In this document: piece after piece, positions 49,677-63,036 of the stretch | Layout of the letters: each line of letters starts with the position of its first letter | Numbering within the stretch: position 1 is the first letter of the stretch | Position numbers and translations under genes: made by a program | The notes under the pieces: model-generated | Seen by the model: only the letters and a program-made list of their open reading frames with translations | Told to the model about the DNA's origin: nothing | Databases searched by the model: none | Assembly (NCBI RefSeq): GCF_000002425.4 | Contig: NC_037264.1 | Location: 7,146,475 to 7,210,474, forward strand | Direction of reading: 5' to 3' | DNA from: Physcomitrium patens | Lineage: Eukaryota; Streptophyta; Bryopsida; Funariales; Funariaceae | Length of the DNA stretch: 64,000 nt

Positions 49677-51132
49677 TAAAACTAAAACTAATTTATGAGA
49701 CATTTCTTTTCAATGGCACCAAATTAATTAGGGAAACGTCCAGAAACGCCAGTTAAGAAAAAAAATTAAATATGATAAGAAAACTATGTTTGTTACAAAG
49801 CTTATAAAAGATGCTTGTTTTTTAAAGTCATTTTTATCATAACATAAGTTACAAACAATAAATCAATATAAACCATAATAAAATATTAAAACACATATGT
49901 TTTTTTATAAATAAAACCTTATAGAATTTGGTATAATATTATAATTATAAGAAATTCAAGAATAATAATTTTTAATATTCAATTTCTGGTATTTGGTTCA
50001 GACATAAACCACAAGAACTTGAGGGAGAATAAAGGAATAAAAAGGCATCTATTGTTAAAACAAGTACAAATAAATTATAAGTCCTTGTACAAAGACCAAA
50101 GTACAAGAAAGGTATTGAAAAAATTAAAGATGGTCTTACTTTTACATCCATCTATACTTAAGAAGCCATACAAAATCTTCTTGAGGACCGCAAAGTTAAG
50201 GATCCAAGCATCTAAATCGTAGGACTCTTCTTCAGTGACTTCTTTGTAAAATAAAACTTCTATAATAAGTTTTTAAAGTAATATAATCTATTGATATCTT
50301 TAATACAATTCACAAACACTTTGAAACCATTAGAAATGAATAATCTTTCAGCTAATAGATTTAAATTAATTAGTTTTAGAATGATTTATTTACATTATTT
50401 ACATTATTTACATTATTTCCATTATATATGTTTCAGCTAATAGATTTAAATTAATTAGTTTTAGAATGAATTATTATTATTATTTACATTATTTACATTA
50501 TTTCCATTATATATGTTTAGTGCAATATGAAAGAGTTAACAAAAGACATTCAAACAGTTTTATTTCTCTTAAACAAAAAATAATATTGTGTATAAATCGT
50601 AATAACATGTGTTGTAAAACACTTTAAAATAATTCAAGATATGATGCTATAAATTACTTTGAAAAATTGTGATTAGAAAAAATTATAAGTAGACTAGAAG
50701 CACCATCCTATTAGTAACATGATTTTCTTAGATTAATCTGAAATTGTAACTTTTATATAGAGATTTGTATGTTAATTTTAATTTTTAAAATAAAAAATAA
50801 AGACCAACAGAATAAAATTAACAAAATCATTTTACTCTGTGTGTATGTTAAATGTCCAAAAGATTCTAAAAAATCAAAGTAAATTTCTTGTATTGAATGC
50901 AGTTATGGTTCTTCCATGGTTTTTCATTTTATTTTTATTTTTAATATTATGTAAAGGTGTCATGCTACAAATAACCAATTTCTAAATAACAAATAAATTT
51001 TAAAAAACAACCTCAGTCTGCATGTTATTATAAGAAATCAACTTTTTTTCCATGTATACTGGCAAGAAGCCTCTTGAATACTTTCAATAAAGAGTTAATA
51101 AACAGGGAATAAATAACATTGAAATACATTTA

Positions 51133-51168
<36 letters not shown>

Positions 51169-51759
51169 TCTTTGAGTCACCATAGCAGTGGCACTTTAGA
51201 ATTTTGAAAACTAGAGTTGAAACTAAAATCATTAACAAGGACTTTAGAATAAAATTGATGTCTAATTCTCTGTGTTAGACATACTTATAAATGCCTGCAA
51301 AAAAAACTTCTCACCAAAGCCCATTACCATATTATTTTAATTGTAATAACAATGCAGGTGAGTTGTGGGCTCCAGGCAAAGGTGTAAACCTACCCATAAG
51401 TTCCTTTTTTTATTTGTTTATTCTTATCCTCTCAAAAAGGAACATAAAAGACATAATACAAAAAAAAAAAAAAAACAAAAACAAAACAAAACAAAAACAA
51501 AAAAAACAAACAAACAAAATAACAAACAATAAAACACAATGTCAAACATTTGTGCCCTCCATCAAAGTGAGAAATTTAATGTGATCCACAAGAGTGGCAC
51601 ATTCTTGCAATGCACACCCCATGATCTCAAAACCCCATTCCCACAATTGGTCAAATGCAAAAAAGACTCAATGGGACACTACATGAGAAGCATGATCACA
51701 CCATGCAAGGGTCCACACACCCTACACACTCTCTCAAATTGCCTCTTCATCACATCATC

Positions 51760-51790
<31 letters not shown>

Positions 51791-51840
51791 CATTTCTTTT
51801 TTCAGTTTTTTCCGTTGGAAACAACAATTAAATAACAAAA
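48970..51840. other. AT-rich intergenic DNA with low-complexity tracts
   Basis: TA arrays at 49299-49316, 49644-49673 and 51136-51165, an (AAAAC)n-like tract at about 51461-51540, and a poly-A tract at about 51762-51787. No gene recognised. Confidence 0.65.
50346..50519. repeat. Two-copy tandem repeat of about 85 bp
   Basis: The unit starting CAGCTAATAGATTTAAATT at 50349 recurs at 50434. Each copy ends in (TTTACATTA)n and a shared CCATTATATATGTTT. Confidence 0.85.
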
Positions 51841-52084
51841 ATATTTAGATCCCTCACCACAACGAGACAAAAGCATCAGCGAGGGGAACGGATTGGGAAC
51901 GCACGGGGACGCTGCGAATATTATTGCTGGGGAGCAAAGGGAAGTGGGGGGGAAACGTTCCCATGTTCTCACTGGTGGGGAACATGGAACTAGCGAGTGG
52001 AACAGATAGGATCGCGTGAACTCGGAGACTAAAGATATTGTGGCCTATTCATTAGGGCAAAAGTCGCAGCGATGCACCAGATGA

Positions 52085-52090
52085 CACGTG
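52085..52090 (+). promoter_or_regulatory. G-box core CACGTG upstream of the translocator gene
   Basis: CACGTG occurs 287 bases upstream of the translocator ATG in a GC-rich island (about 51850-52376). G-boxes bind bHLH and bZIP factors and are common in light-responsive plant promoters. CT-rich tracts (about 52340-52367) precede the ATG and fit a plant pyrimidine patch. Confidence 0.35.
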
Positions 52091-52376
52091 CCGCCCGACT
52101 CTTTGGTAGGCAAGGGGTTGGCGGGGCGCTGCTTGCCTACCCACCCGGCCCGGCCTTGCCCGGCCGTTGGAATCACGGGCCGGGCTCGGGTGAGACGGGG
52201 CGGAACGGGTCGTGTGGGGCGGACGATGGCAGCGCAGAGCGTGCTGAAGATGCCATAGCCTTCCTTGAGAGTGCGGAGGAGCTTCACGGCCCAGAGCACA
52301 AGTGCGCTCGCAGCATCAGCAGCGGGGAATTTTTTCGGACCTCTCGCTCGCTGTCTCTCTCTCACCCCTACTTGCG

Positions 52377-55300
52377 ATGGCAGGCTTCGCTCCCGCGGCA
52401 TTAGCCGGCTCTACGTTCGCCTCATGCTTCAATGCCGCTGGGTTCCGGTCCGTTTCTAACCCCTCTGAAGGTTCTGGGGTTAGAATTTCCAGCCGATCTC
52501 CCGTTGCTGTCTTCCAGCCGCTGCAGCAGCAGCCAGGGCGAGCTCCCAATCAGATCAGTGCCCGGTTGCCTTCTCTGCGATCGTCGTTCCTTGCGAAGCC
52601 CGTGGTTGCGCGAGGGTCGGAGTTCAACCCGTTGTTGCAGAGCCTGGGTTTGAAGAACGTGCAGGCCGTGAATGTGAGGAAGAATGTGGGGTCGACGGTG
52701 TGCATGGCGAGTGCATCGGATGCTGCTGGCGATGAAGCTCCTGAGTAAGTGGCTTCTGTGCGATTCTTGTTTGATTGATCGATCGATCGATCGCTTCTTT
52801 GGTTTGTGCTTGGGTTGTGTTCGTTGCTGCAGTTTGAGGATAGGGGTTTGCGTTATGTGTACAAGAAGATATGGGGCGTTTCTTTTTGTTATGTCTTGTT
52901 TTTGGGGATTATAGTTGTGCTTTTTAAGAATCTATTCGTATCTAAAGTATGCTAATAGATATTAGAAATACATTTCATTCGTGGAGGCGATCGTTTTGAA
53001 GAAAAAACTTTGTAGGAACATTCAAATCGATCACGTGATAGTCCTGTGTAGTTTGTCCTTTAGTCTTTTGAAGATTCGTTTGTTGGTCTGTCTTCTCGTC
53101 CATGCCCATATTTTGAAAGTTGGTATCGAAGTAGGGCGGAGCTGATCGGAAAAGTGAGTTTTGACGTTCTCTTTGGAGTTGTATCGGAGTATTGAGAAAG
53201 AGCCTAAGCGTACCTGTCACTTCGTGTTTGTGAATCAGACTGTCGTTTTGTTGTTAAATCCTTATGAGATAGTTGAATGCGAGGAGTATAAACCTGCCCA
53301 ACCTGCAGTGTCGGTGATTCTTCTTTTAACGATTATAGAAACCAGGTGTACGTGTCCAGGTACAGTGCGATCTGATGATATGTTTAGTTAGCATATTTTG
53401 GGTCGAATGGGAAAGTGTCTCATGAAGTTGAAGCGGCCATTTTGTGATGCGTTTGAGAGTATAAGTTAAGGTTTGTTAGGAATCCTAACTTGGCGAAATC
53501 ACTCATCAGAATATCTCGAGCCCTGATATCGGATGAAACCTAATGTTCTCTAGCACCCAGATTAGTATAAAGGGTCTTAAACGTGCTCAGAAACATTAAG
53601 ACCCTAGAACGAAGCAATAGCCAATTAACGTTAAGGTGCATTTTTCAATGTAAAGTCTGGCAGGGAAGAACGTTTCATTAACAATCTTCATTACACTTTC
53701 ACCATGGCCAATGCCCTTGCTGTAGAGGTCTTCCAAAGTTTTAAGTTTCCATGAACAATACGTCCTGTTTTTCATTGTGACTCTATGCGGCGTTACCAAG
53801 TTCGATCGTACAAATATAGTTCTAATGACACCTCGAAATCCAACAGTGCTAATTGTGTAACATCTAAAAGTGATTAACGCATGCAACTTACTTGCGTCCG
53901 TTCACTATTACCCCTAAATACCGTAATTCATGTTTGACCTGGGGATTACACGAAGTCGATTCAGCATCTCGTCAACTTCATCTAGACCACCTTTACACTT
54001 GCAAATGCTCTACGATATTTAGGAAGCGGGCAATCGGTACAATTCTTAAACAGCACCCATCTTAAGGACCGTGCATTTTGTAGTAGAATGCTAACACTGG
54101 CCTGGGCTGCCTAGGAAGCCGAAGCTGCTATTGACTAGGAGTTCAAACGATTCCACTGATTTCCTTTTCCTAATCACTATATTGTGCTCATGTAAGTAAA
54201 AAATCGAATATAACATTTCACCTAACATCATAATTCAGACCAACTTGATGAATTACCAGTTGCATCTACTTACAAGCCCTACAACAATCGCGCAGGGTTG
54301 CGATGGAGAGAACGGAAGAGGCTCAAGGCTTTCTCGCCAAGAATCCCGCTTTGGTCACTGGATTTTTCTTCTTCGCCTGGTACACATTCTACTCTTGTGC
54401 AGTGCTATTGAGCCAAATGCACCGTCTATTCTGTCTCAACAGCTAAGATGTCTGAAAACTGCGTCTTGAGATGATCTCCCTGCTTTCTGAGGCAGTCAGG
54501 AGTTTCAGGGAGATTAAAATGTAATGCTTGTTGTGTATTAGGTACTTCTTGAACGTCATCTTCAACATCATGAACAAGAAGATCTACAACTATTTTCCCT
54601 ACCCCTAGTAAGTCTTCAGTACCTCTGCATTTCATCTCAGTAGTTGCAGCATTGCGCGAAGTATGGATTGGTTTGATCGTCTTCGTGTATATCTCTAACA
54701 GGCAGTAGAGCGGTGATCTGTGAGCTGGCTCTTGAGCGGATGCCTTTGCACTTAGGCTGATACAGTACTGGTCGCGGTTGCGTGCAGCTTTGTCTCTGCT
54801 ATCCACTTGGCCGTCGGCGTTGCTTACTGTGTGATTTCGTGGATGTTGGGATATCCGAAGCGGGCGGTAAGTTTAAAATGTTCATTATCGACTTTGAACT
54901 TACTAACATGCAAAGCGGAGCTCATGTGAAATTTTGTCGATGATGAGCCGAAGATGGGTGCAATGCGGTATGCGAGTGATACGTACGAGGTGGTGGGATT
55001 ACTGTGCTTAAGTGCAGTGCACAAGTTTTGATGATGATAACGTGCAGTGACCTCCCTCTTGGTGTGGGTTAGTTGATGAAGGGCGGTTGTCGTCACGGTA
55101 TGATCGGGTGTGCGAGGGAGTGCTAACGATGGTGGATGTTTGTGGATGTGGGTGCAGCCTATTGACAAGGAGCTATTTATGATGTTGATTCCGGTGTCTA
55201 TCTGTCATGCCCTGGGTCACGTGATGACGAACGTGTCATTCGCTGCAGTTGCAGTGTCATTCACACACACGATCAAGGGTAAGGAAGTGTAAGAGGGATA

Positions 55301-57244
55301 CAAATGTCGTTGGATCATGGACGTGTGCATAGAAACATGCGGGTCAGTTGCAAGTGTTGATGGTTTGTGTTCCGAGTGGAGGGATAGAGTGACGTGGGAA
55401 GCAGGCGGGGATGAGAGCGAATATGGTAGAAGCGCATGGCAGGATATGTGGTGTGTCGCAGCGTAGGAGATGAGGAAGCGTGATGGTGGGATGTTGTCTG
55501 TGGGTTGTGGTGCTGAGAGGTGCGGACGTTGTGTTGACAGCTTTGGAGCCGTTCTTCAGCGCCGCGGCATCGCAGTTCGTTCTGGGACAGTCGATCTCTC
55601 TGCCCCTGTGGTTGTCCCTGACACCTATCGTGCTCGGTAAGTAATCCCGGGCCTGAGTATGTTGATGTTTCGAGGCAGGTGGGACTGTGCAATGGAGTAG
55701 CTGAAGCACAGATGATGAGCGGATGGGTCCAGTTGTTTGAGGGGGGTGGTTATGTGGTGGTAGATGTCGATGGTAATGATGACTTGGTGGGGATGCACAT
55801 GGGCAGGTGTGTCGATGGCGTCGATGACGGAGCTGTCGTTCAACTGGAAGGGTTTCATCAGCGCGATGACGGCGAATGTGGCGTTCACGTACAGGAACAT
55901 CTACTCGAAGAAGGCCATGGTAAGTGCGCGGGGGGTGACGGACATGAGGATGATGTGTGGTCGAGGAACGGGTGGGGTGGCAACATGCAGAGATGCAGGC
56001 ATGCGTTGACTGTGGGGAGGTGGTAATGTTTGAGTTGAGATGCACAGCTGTGTTCAATGGCGAAGTCCCATGTGGTAGGGTTTGTGGCGATGATGTTGTG
56101 GGAGAAATGGTGCGATGGTGGAGGTGGTGAGGGAAGTGATGAGTGTGGGAGTAGGTTGGACGGGGGTTGCGGGTTGGGTGGTAGTTCGGGTGTTGGTAGG
56201 GTGAAATGGGAAATGTGTGGGAGTGAGTCTGACATGAAGCAATGGTGGTGTGATGTGCAGACGGGAATGGACAGCACGAACCTGTACGCGTACATCTCGA
56301 TCATCTCGTTGGCGTTGTGCATTCCACCTGCGATCATTGTGAGAATTGGAAACCTGGAGTGATTGGGTTGCGATGAATATGCTCACTCGAGCAACCGATA
56401 GGCGTGTTTCGGTTGTGGTTGGATTGATAATGAGGAAGTGGGCTAATCTGTGTGGTGTTGCAGATCGAGGGCCCCGCACTTATGAACGGCGGTTTTGCTT
56501 CTGGCATTGCGAAGGTTGGCATGCCTAAGTTTCTCTCAGACTTGTTCTGGGTTGGTATGTTCTATCATCTGTACAACCAGGTATGGATTCATGCCGTACC
56601 CTTATGATTCAGTAATTATGAAAATGACAGTACTGATGAAGATTAAGCTGGCTTTGGTATGTCGATTTATCGGATCTATAGGTTTCTTAAGTGCGGCGTA
56701 GGGATTTAAAGGGTCTGGTTTTGACTTGCATCTGATAGTGTGGAATGAGGGGGCGAGTTTGCCAGGAGGCGTCATGGAATGTTGGTGGCTTTTGTTGTGT
56801 AAGAGAAGTAAGAGTTGCGGTGGGTTGTGCAGCTTGCTAACAACACATTGGAAAGGGTTGCTCCCCTGACTCATGCCGTGGGGAACGTGTTGAAGCGAGT
56901 GTTTGTGATCGGGTTCTCCATCGTGGTGTTCGGTGAGTTTGTGGACAAAGTGGTTGTGTTTGTGGAGTGAGGGGGAGGTTGGGACATGCAGCAGAGTTGT
57001 GTAGGATGATGCGGGGACGGGTGGCGGCGTGTTGGAATGTTGATGGAGGAGTTGGGTATGGAGAATGGAATAGAGTGGAGTGATGTTGTGAGAAGGTTTG
57101 TAACGGCGGGATTGGTGGTTTGCAGGCAACAAGATCTCGACCCAGACTGGGATCGGAACAGCCATTGCTATTGGAGGAGTGGCGTTGTACTCTTTTATCA
57201 AGGCAAGACAGGAGGAAGCGAAGATTGCCAAGAAGGCGGCCTAA
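52377..57244 (+). CDS. TPT: Chloroplast triose-phosphate/phosphate translocator, 11 exons
   Basis: The product exchanges triose phosphates and 3-phosphoglycerate for inorganic phosphate across the chloroplast inner envelope. The exons are 52377-52744, 54296-54379, 54542-54607, 54788-54866, 55158-55278, 55541-55636, 55807-55919, 56261-56338, 56464-56580, 56833-56932 and 57126-57244. All introns are GT-AG, all phases agree, and the product is 446 residues. Exon 1 is a long Ser/Ala/Arg-rich transit peptide, with likely processing near VCMA (about residue 111). The mature part has [78 protein letters not shown] and [17 protein letters not shown], where Lys395-Arg396 correspond to the substrate-binding pair of the family. 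The TPT subgroup is indicated over GPT, PPT or XPT by these blocks. The gene looks intact. Confidence 0.97.
52745..54295 (+). other. First intron of the translocator gene, 1.55 kb
   Basis: Donor GA|GTAAGT, acceptor CGCAG|GG, phase 2. It is much longer than the other nine introns (162-387 bp) and begins with a (GATC)n palindromic tract (52773-52793). Long first introns in plants can carry enhancer activity; nothing in the sequence proves that here. Confidence 0.85.
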
Positions 57245-58494
57245 ATTCGTTGAGTTTTAGTGATATTATAGACACGTGACTGTTTCAAAGATCTCATCGT
57301 CATGGTTGCATTGGGAGGTTACTTAATGGGGTGCAATAGGGTAGCCGTGGGTTTCACCCCTGTTATGAGTCGTAGATTACATGGGCAGCCCTTGCACTGA
57401 ATCACCCAAATTTTAGCTTGGTGTGGGTTCTAGATCCACAAGTCCCTTGCTTGTGATATGGTGTCCTTGAGATCTTAGGTATGAAGCTGTTTTAAAATGT
57501 CCTCGTTTGAATGAGCTAGGTTCGTATCTGTTTCGATTTTATCATTTCACAATACAGCATGAGGACATGTAGGTTAACGTTTAAGAATTTCGTTTCAAAA
57601 CAGTGTAAATGGGTCTTGCTGTTAGGTTTACTTTTGTCTCAGTAAGCCTTTCTACAGTCAGCTGAAATGAAACTTAAATATGCTTGAGCTGATATCTCCG
57701 CATTTCTTAAGGTACCTGCTGCATTGTTCTCATCATCAATCCTTATAGACTGCAGGCGAGCGGTCCTCAATTGATAAACCGGAATTTATCGACTTTTGAT
57801 ACGTGCGCAGTACAGATGTCTTGGTTTTAGATCCTCGTATGATTTCTGAAACTTCCATATAACTTTTGCTAAAATAACAAGAACTTTGTAGAAACCTCAT
57901 CAGGAATGTAGAAGCTTACCCACAGAGGCATCATGACATGTTGTTCAGACTGGTTGTCAGAACTGTGGTAACTTGTATTTAAAGTTGAAATTACAAATGA
58001 AAGTGAAATCTTGGTTATCCTCGTCAATTCTTTTATTCAAGGTTACTCCTTTTCTCATATTTTTACACGTTAACATTGAGTTCATACTAACTAAAAGTAG
58101 TTTCAGTTCTTTCAATACCCAATTGATAATATATTGTGCATCATCAAATTAAACGAACATGCACTTCTTACAAGAAATTTGATAGTATAATGTGGAATTT
58201 CAGAGAATTTATCGATTAAATTTAACATATCAACGAATTGCAATCAAAAAGTTGTCCAAGTCAAACTTCCTATGTAAGATTTATGTACACTTGATTCTTT
58301 GAAAGAAACATATTTTGCTGAATATTAAAAATTTACAAAAATTCAATTTTGAACACTTGAGATGTTTTTATAAATTTTTTCATCTATGTTCAAAGAATGC
58401 AACAAAATTTATGCAACTTGTCAAATTATTAGGACTACAAGAATATTCCTTGTAAAATTATGATGATAAAAAAGACAAATTATATCTACTTAGA

Positions 58495-58533
<39 letters not shown>

Positions 58534-59449
58534 GGTAATATAATTAATAATTAAAATAATAATTTTTTTTAAACATTATAATATTTTTATAAGAATGTAT
58601 ATCTCTTTTCATTTAACAAATACAATTGTTTTTAATCAAAATTGTTATATTATATAAAAGATTTTAAGATATTTTGAAAAACTTAATAATCTTATAATAA
58701 AAGATTTAAGGAGTAAATCATCAAAACTTCATTCAAAAATAAATATACAACTACATGATTTAAAAACAACAAAAGACCAATATTGATATCTTTCTAAAAG
58801 TAAAAAACATTCATTTAAAATAGGTTATGTGGTAAGGTATTCTTTTATTGTTGTATGAAGACTGATTGATATTATAATATGTTAGATTGTAAAACAAATT
58901 AACACAATTTTTTAGAGAAAATCATTTGATAGTTTTTTTAAGTAAAAAAGATATATACTCAAAAATAAAAAATAAAATATATATATACCTTCTTTCTTAT
59001 ACTTTATAAAATAATTAACATATAAAGAATAAAAAATTAGCATTGCTTCTTATGAGATAAATAACAATCAAAATTTTAAAGTAAAAAAAATCTTGAAGTT
59101 ATATATGGACCAAAAATAAATTGGAATATCATAAGTATAGCAAAAAATATAATATTAGTAAATACATGTAGAAGTCTTTTAAGATTTTTAGAAATATAAT
59201 ATTTTTTTTATTCCTCTTATCAACAACATCTATTCAAATAATATAAAAAATATTAATAGTAGTAATAAGATAATATAAAATATAAAATAATAATGATATT
59301 AATAATAAAAATAATTTGAGATATTGCTAATACTACCATAAATTTTTATTTCCTACTATCACAATCTATCGAAAAAACTACTTTTTAAATAGATTATGAA
59401 TTGTAATATGTTAAGTACTACAATTTCAAAAGATATTTTTTAAACTTTC
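57245..59449. other. 3' flank of the translocator gene, then AT-rich DNA
   Basis: Balanced sequence to about 58030, likely containing the 3' UTR, then AT-rich DNA with a TA array at 58498-58530. No further gene recognised. Confidence 0.6.
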
Positions 59450-60250
59450 TAATATTATTAGAAGTAAATACTTGTCAAAAATAAGAACTTAAAAATGTGA
59501 TTAAATATATGAGATGTATCTTAAAGAAAGATGACATAAAAGAAATAAAAAAGTATATTTATTCAAAAAGAAACTCAAATGACTATTGCTAAAAACAAGA
59601 AAGTTATCGACTTTTGAAACTAGACTAAAAGCTAACAAAGAATTGACAAAAGTGAAAAAAAGTAATATTCAATAGATCATCCAATACATATCCAACTTAC
59701 AAGACATGTGTCTAACTTGTAAGGTAAGTTTCTAATATGTGCACTACATGGTGTCACAAACATATATATTTTTTCAAAAAATTACCTAGATAATTTGACT
59801 ATATGTTGTACATATTGACTACTTGTAGTACAAATTGGATATGTGGCATACATATAAAAAAAATTATCTTGAAAATTAAACATACATCATATAAGTTGGA
59901 TATATGTTGAAGGTCTTGCAGAATGTTGCTTTTATAGCTTCTAATTAGATAGTACATATAAAGACAAGATTATTTCTTTTTTGTTATTTCTTTTTGAAAA
60001 ATATCTCACTTGTTTATTTTTATTTTTTAAATTCTTATCTCTAACAAACTAATAAGAAGTCTTATAATATTATACTTTTGTCTTTTTTATATTGAGAATG
60101 AACTACTTGTTTTTATTGATAAGACATAAGCATATTAGAAGCTGTAGATTATCCACTTTTAAATTGATATTATTCTTAGAATTTTTATTTTTCTTGATTC
60201 TTTTCTTCTACATATCTTCAGTGATATTAAACATTTTTTTTTTTTATATT
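59450..60250. repeat. Two chromovirus LTR fragments in opposite orientation
   Basis: The segment 59580-59760 resembles the minus-strand LTR (CTATTGCTAAAAACAAGAAA, CTTGTAAGGTAAGTTT), as seen at 20985-21115. The following 59770-60110 is the same LTR region in + orientation (AATTGGATATGTGGCATACA, TCTAATTAGATAGTACAT). The two abut head to head and give an imperfect inverted structure. Confidence 0.6.
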
Positions 60251-63020
60251 ACATTATCATAGCAAAGCTTGTTGAAATGAAAAATGCAATAATACAAATG
60301 CAAGAGCAATTGAGGGTGTTAATGCTTGTAATGTATCAACTCAATTTACTACTACAAAGAGCAACAAGATTGACAAGAAGTAAAGATATAGAAATGATTA
60401 AAGTTAATTTAACATCTACACCAAATCATATTACTTCTTCTATAATGGAATATTATTTAAGCATTAGAAAACCAAGAATTGCCTTGCTTGAAAAGTTTAA
60501 TGGTATAAGATCAAAGTTTTGAAGATTCATCAATTAAATATAACTTTGATTAAACTTCAATCTAAAAGCTATCTAATTCTAAAATCACAAGTCAAATATG
60601 TTAAATTACTACTTTTAGATTTTACTTTATCATGGTTTTCATATTTTCTTAAACAATGTGATTCAATATTGGTTTATGTAGACATTTTTTTGTAGAGTGT
60701 TGATCCATGTACAAGAAACATGATATAATTTGTGTTGAAATCAAAAATATTTGTTTTGTACAATAAAAAAATTAATGAATAATTTTATATGTTTTATAAT
60801 TTTGATAACTTATAATTAATATCTACTAGGATAATGTTGCACTCATCAATTAATTTCTTTATAAATAACAATACTAGATAAAAAAAATTGATTCTAATTT
60901 ACTTGACTTTGAGAAATTGAGTCAAGCAATGAATTTTGCAATAAAATATGACAATTGTCTTCTTGAATTTTAATATAAGAATTGCATAAGTGGACTTCAA
61001 TATTTTTACAATTTAATGGAAATACCAATGTCTTTTTAATATATTTATTTAAAAATAAAAGACATATAAGTTGATACAATATACTTTAAATTTCTTACTA
61101 AATAAGAAAAGACTTACTATTATTAAGAAAGATTGTACTTATACTATAGAGAACCTAAGCACACTATTGAATATAGTCTAAAACAATAATACAACTTGAA
61201 AATGACGAATATGGCTATAAAAAAAAATAAAATATATATTCAAATTATAATAGAGTCTATGAAATTGGAATTTTATACAATACCTAATGAAGGTCATTTT
61301 TTCTCCTTCAAATCAACTCTTTGTTTTACAATAGGTATTTGTTTAGAACTTATAAATCATAAAGCCTCTATCTTATTAAATTGAGGAGCCTCAACTTATT
61401 TCTTAGATGAAAAGTGTGTTAAAAGTTATAGCATACTTTTAAGAAAGAAAACCAAATATGTAAACATAGAAGTAATAGATGATCATTTATTATTTTTTAG
61501 AAATGTTATCCATAAAACCTTTCTTACAAATGTAGAAAACAATGGCAACAATAGCTTCATGATATTTATTATAAATAGATCTTTATTTATCTAGTTATTT
61601 TTAATTTATCATAGATAAAAAAATATAATTCTTAGATAGATTAAATTTCTTATAGTCTTGATTTTTTCCAAAGTATAATAAAGAATTTTGTTCACTAAGT
61701 CAAAAGATATAAGTCTAGTACAACTAAATTCTATTTTGTAAGTGCAAGAACATTCATGCATGTTGCAAAAAAATTTATTTTTTTTATATTTATGCTACAT
61801 CATTTTTAATGGCAAAAAAGATTCATGTAGGATACTAAGCTAATATTAAGAATATTAAAATACTTTTAAAATAAAAAATACATATATTCTTTCAAAGCAT
61901 TGTTCTTATAATTGTTCAATTATCTTTTAAGAAGAAGACTACCATTTGGACCAATCTATAGTTTATGACTAAAAATAAATTATCCAAATTCAATGATTAC
62001 ATGTATGAAAACATGGTTAAGAATTTCATACGCTATTTAAAATTTCTAGCAAGAGCTCATACCAGTAAAAATATAGATGGATTACTACAAATATGTGTAG
62101 AATAATAAATATTTAATAAGATCACTACTAAGGATAGGTACTCTCTATCTTTAATATCTAGAATTTTTAATTAATCAAATTAAACTAAGATCTATATCAA
62201 AATAGATCTACAAGGAGCATTAAACTTAATATACAATAAGAGAAAAAATAAATAAAATATTACGTTTTGAATCATATATGGACATTTTGAATACGATGTC
62301 ATATCTTTTGTATTCACAAATGCACTAGCTATTTTTCAACATCTAATAAATGATATCTTTTAAGATTTTTTAAGATTTTTTAAGATGATTTTATTGTTTA
62401 TTATTAAGATAATATTTTAATTTACTCTAAGAGTATACAAGAATAATTTTTTTATATTTTTTTCATATTACATAAACTTAAAAATATAAGATTATATACC
62501 AAGATAAAGAAGTGTGTATTTTATATTATTTAATTTAACTTTTTAGAATATATTATTTAAAAATAAGACCTTATTATGGATCCTAAGAAAGTTTAAGTTA
62601 TTATAGATTATAAAATTTTAAGAATGATAAGAGATATCCAATGTTTTTTAATATTTATCAATTACTATAAAAAATTTAATAGTTTTATTTTTCTAAATTT
62701 TAGCTCTACTTATATATTTAATTTGTAAAGACAAACTTAAATAGAATAAAGAAGTTGAAGCATTATTCAAAGCTTTGATGATTATTTTTATTCTTGTATC
62801 AATTTTGCATTGCATTAACTTCTTAAAGGCATTTTTGTTTTGTTTTGTTTTTTTTTTTTTTTTTGTTGTTATTGTTGTTGTTGTTGTTTGTTGTTGTTGT
62901 TTTTTTTTTTTTTTTTTTGACTTTGCTTCTGATGCGATTATGTCACAAATAAGAATAGTTGACAAACTTTAGTCAATAACTTTTCATTCAATTTTTTTTC
63001 CAAAACCAATGTAGGTAGAT
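60250..63020 (+). mobile_element. Degenerate chromovirus copy lacking integrase
   Basis: The + strand shows Gag remains (LLEKFNGIRSKF, about 60490), the protease loop as N-stop-GAS (about 61375), RT pieces (PFGPIYSL, about 61935; VYY then stop-DNILIYSK, about 62400) and the beginning of RNase H (DFASDAIMSQ, about 62920). The RNase H part then joins LTR sequence directly at about 63030, so the integrase and chromodomain are deleted. This copy is more decayed than 4452-10264. Confidence 0.85.
62835..62918. repeat. T-rich/(GTT)n tract inserted in the RNase H remnant
   Basis: A tract of poly-T and (GTT)n about 80 bases long separates the CINFLKA and DFASDA parts of the RNase H remnant. The equivalent positions at 7720-7755 have only ordinary coding sequence. 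Confidence 0.85.
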
Positions 63021-63036
63021 TTGATAATATCCTATA

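Noticed and set aside
52072-52404. Overlapping open frames on both strands before the translocator ATG
   Set aside because: They lie in the GC-rich leader and promoter; no family features, and the transit-peptide frame beginning at 52377 explains the locus.
54130-54160. Possible tRNA B-box (GAGTTCAAACGATTCC)
   Set aside because: No matching A-box or cloverleaf could be drawn around it, and it lies inside a translocator intron.
55344-56057. Minus-strand open frame of 237 codons, rich in His, Thr and Pro
   Set aside because: It runs across exons 6 and 7 and the introns of the translocator gene on the opposite strand; the plus-strand gene model is complete and phase-consistent.
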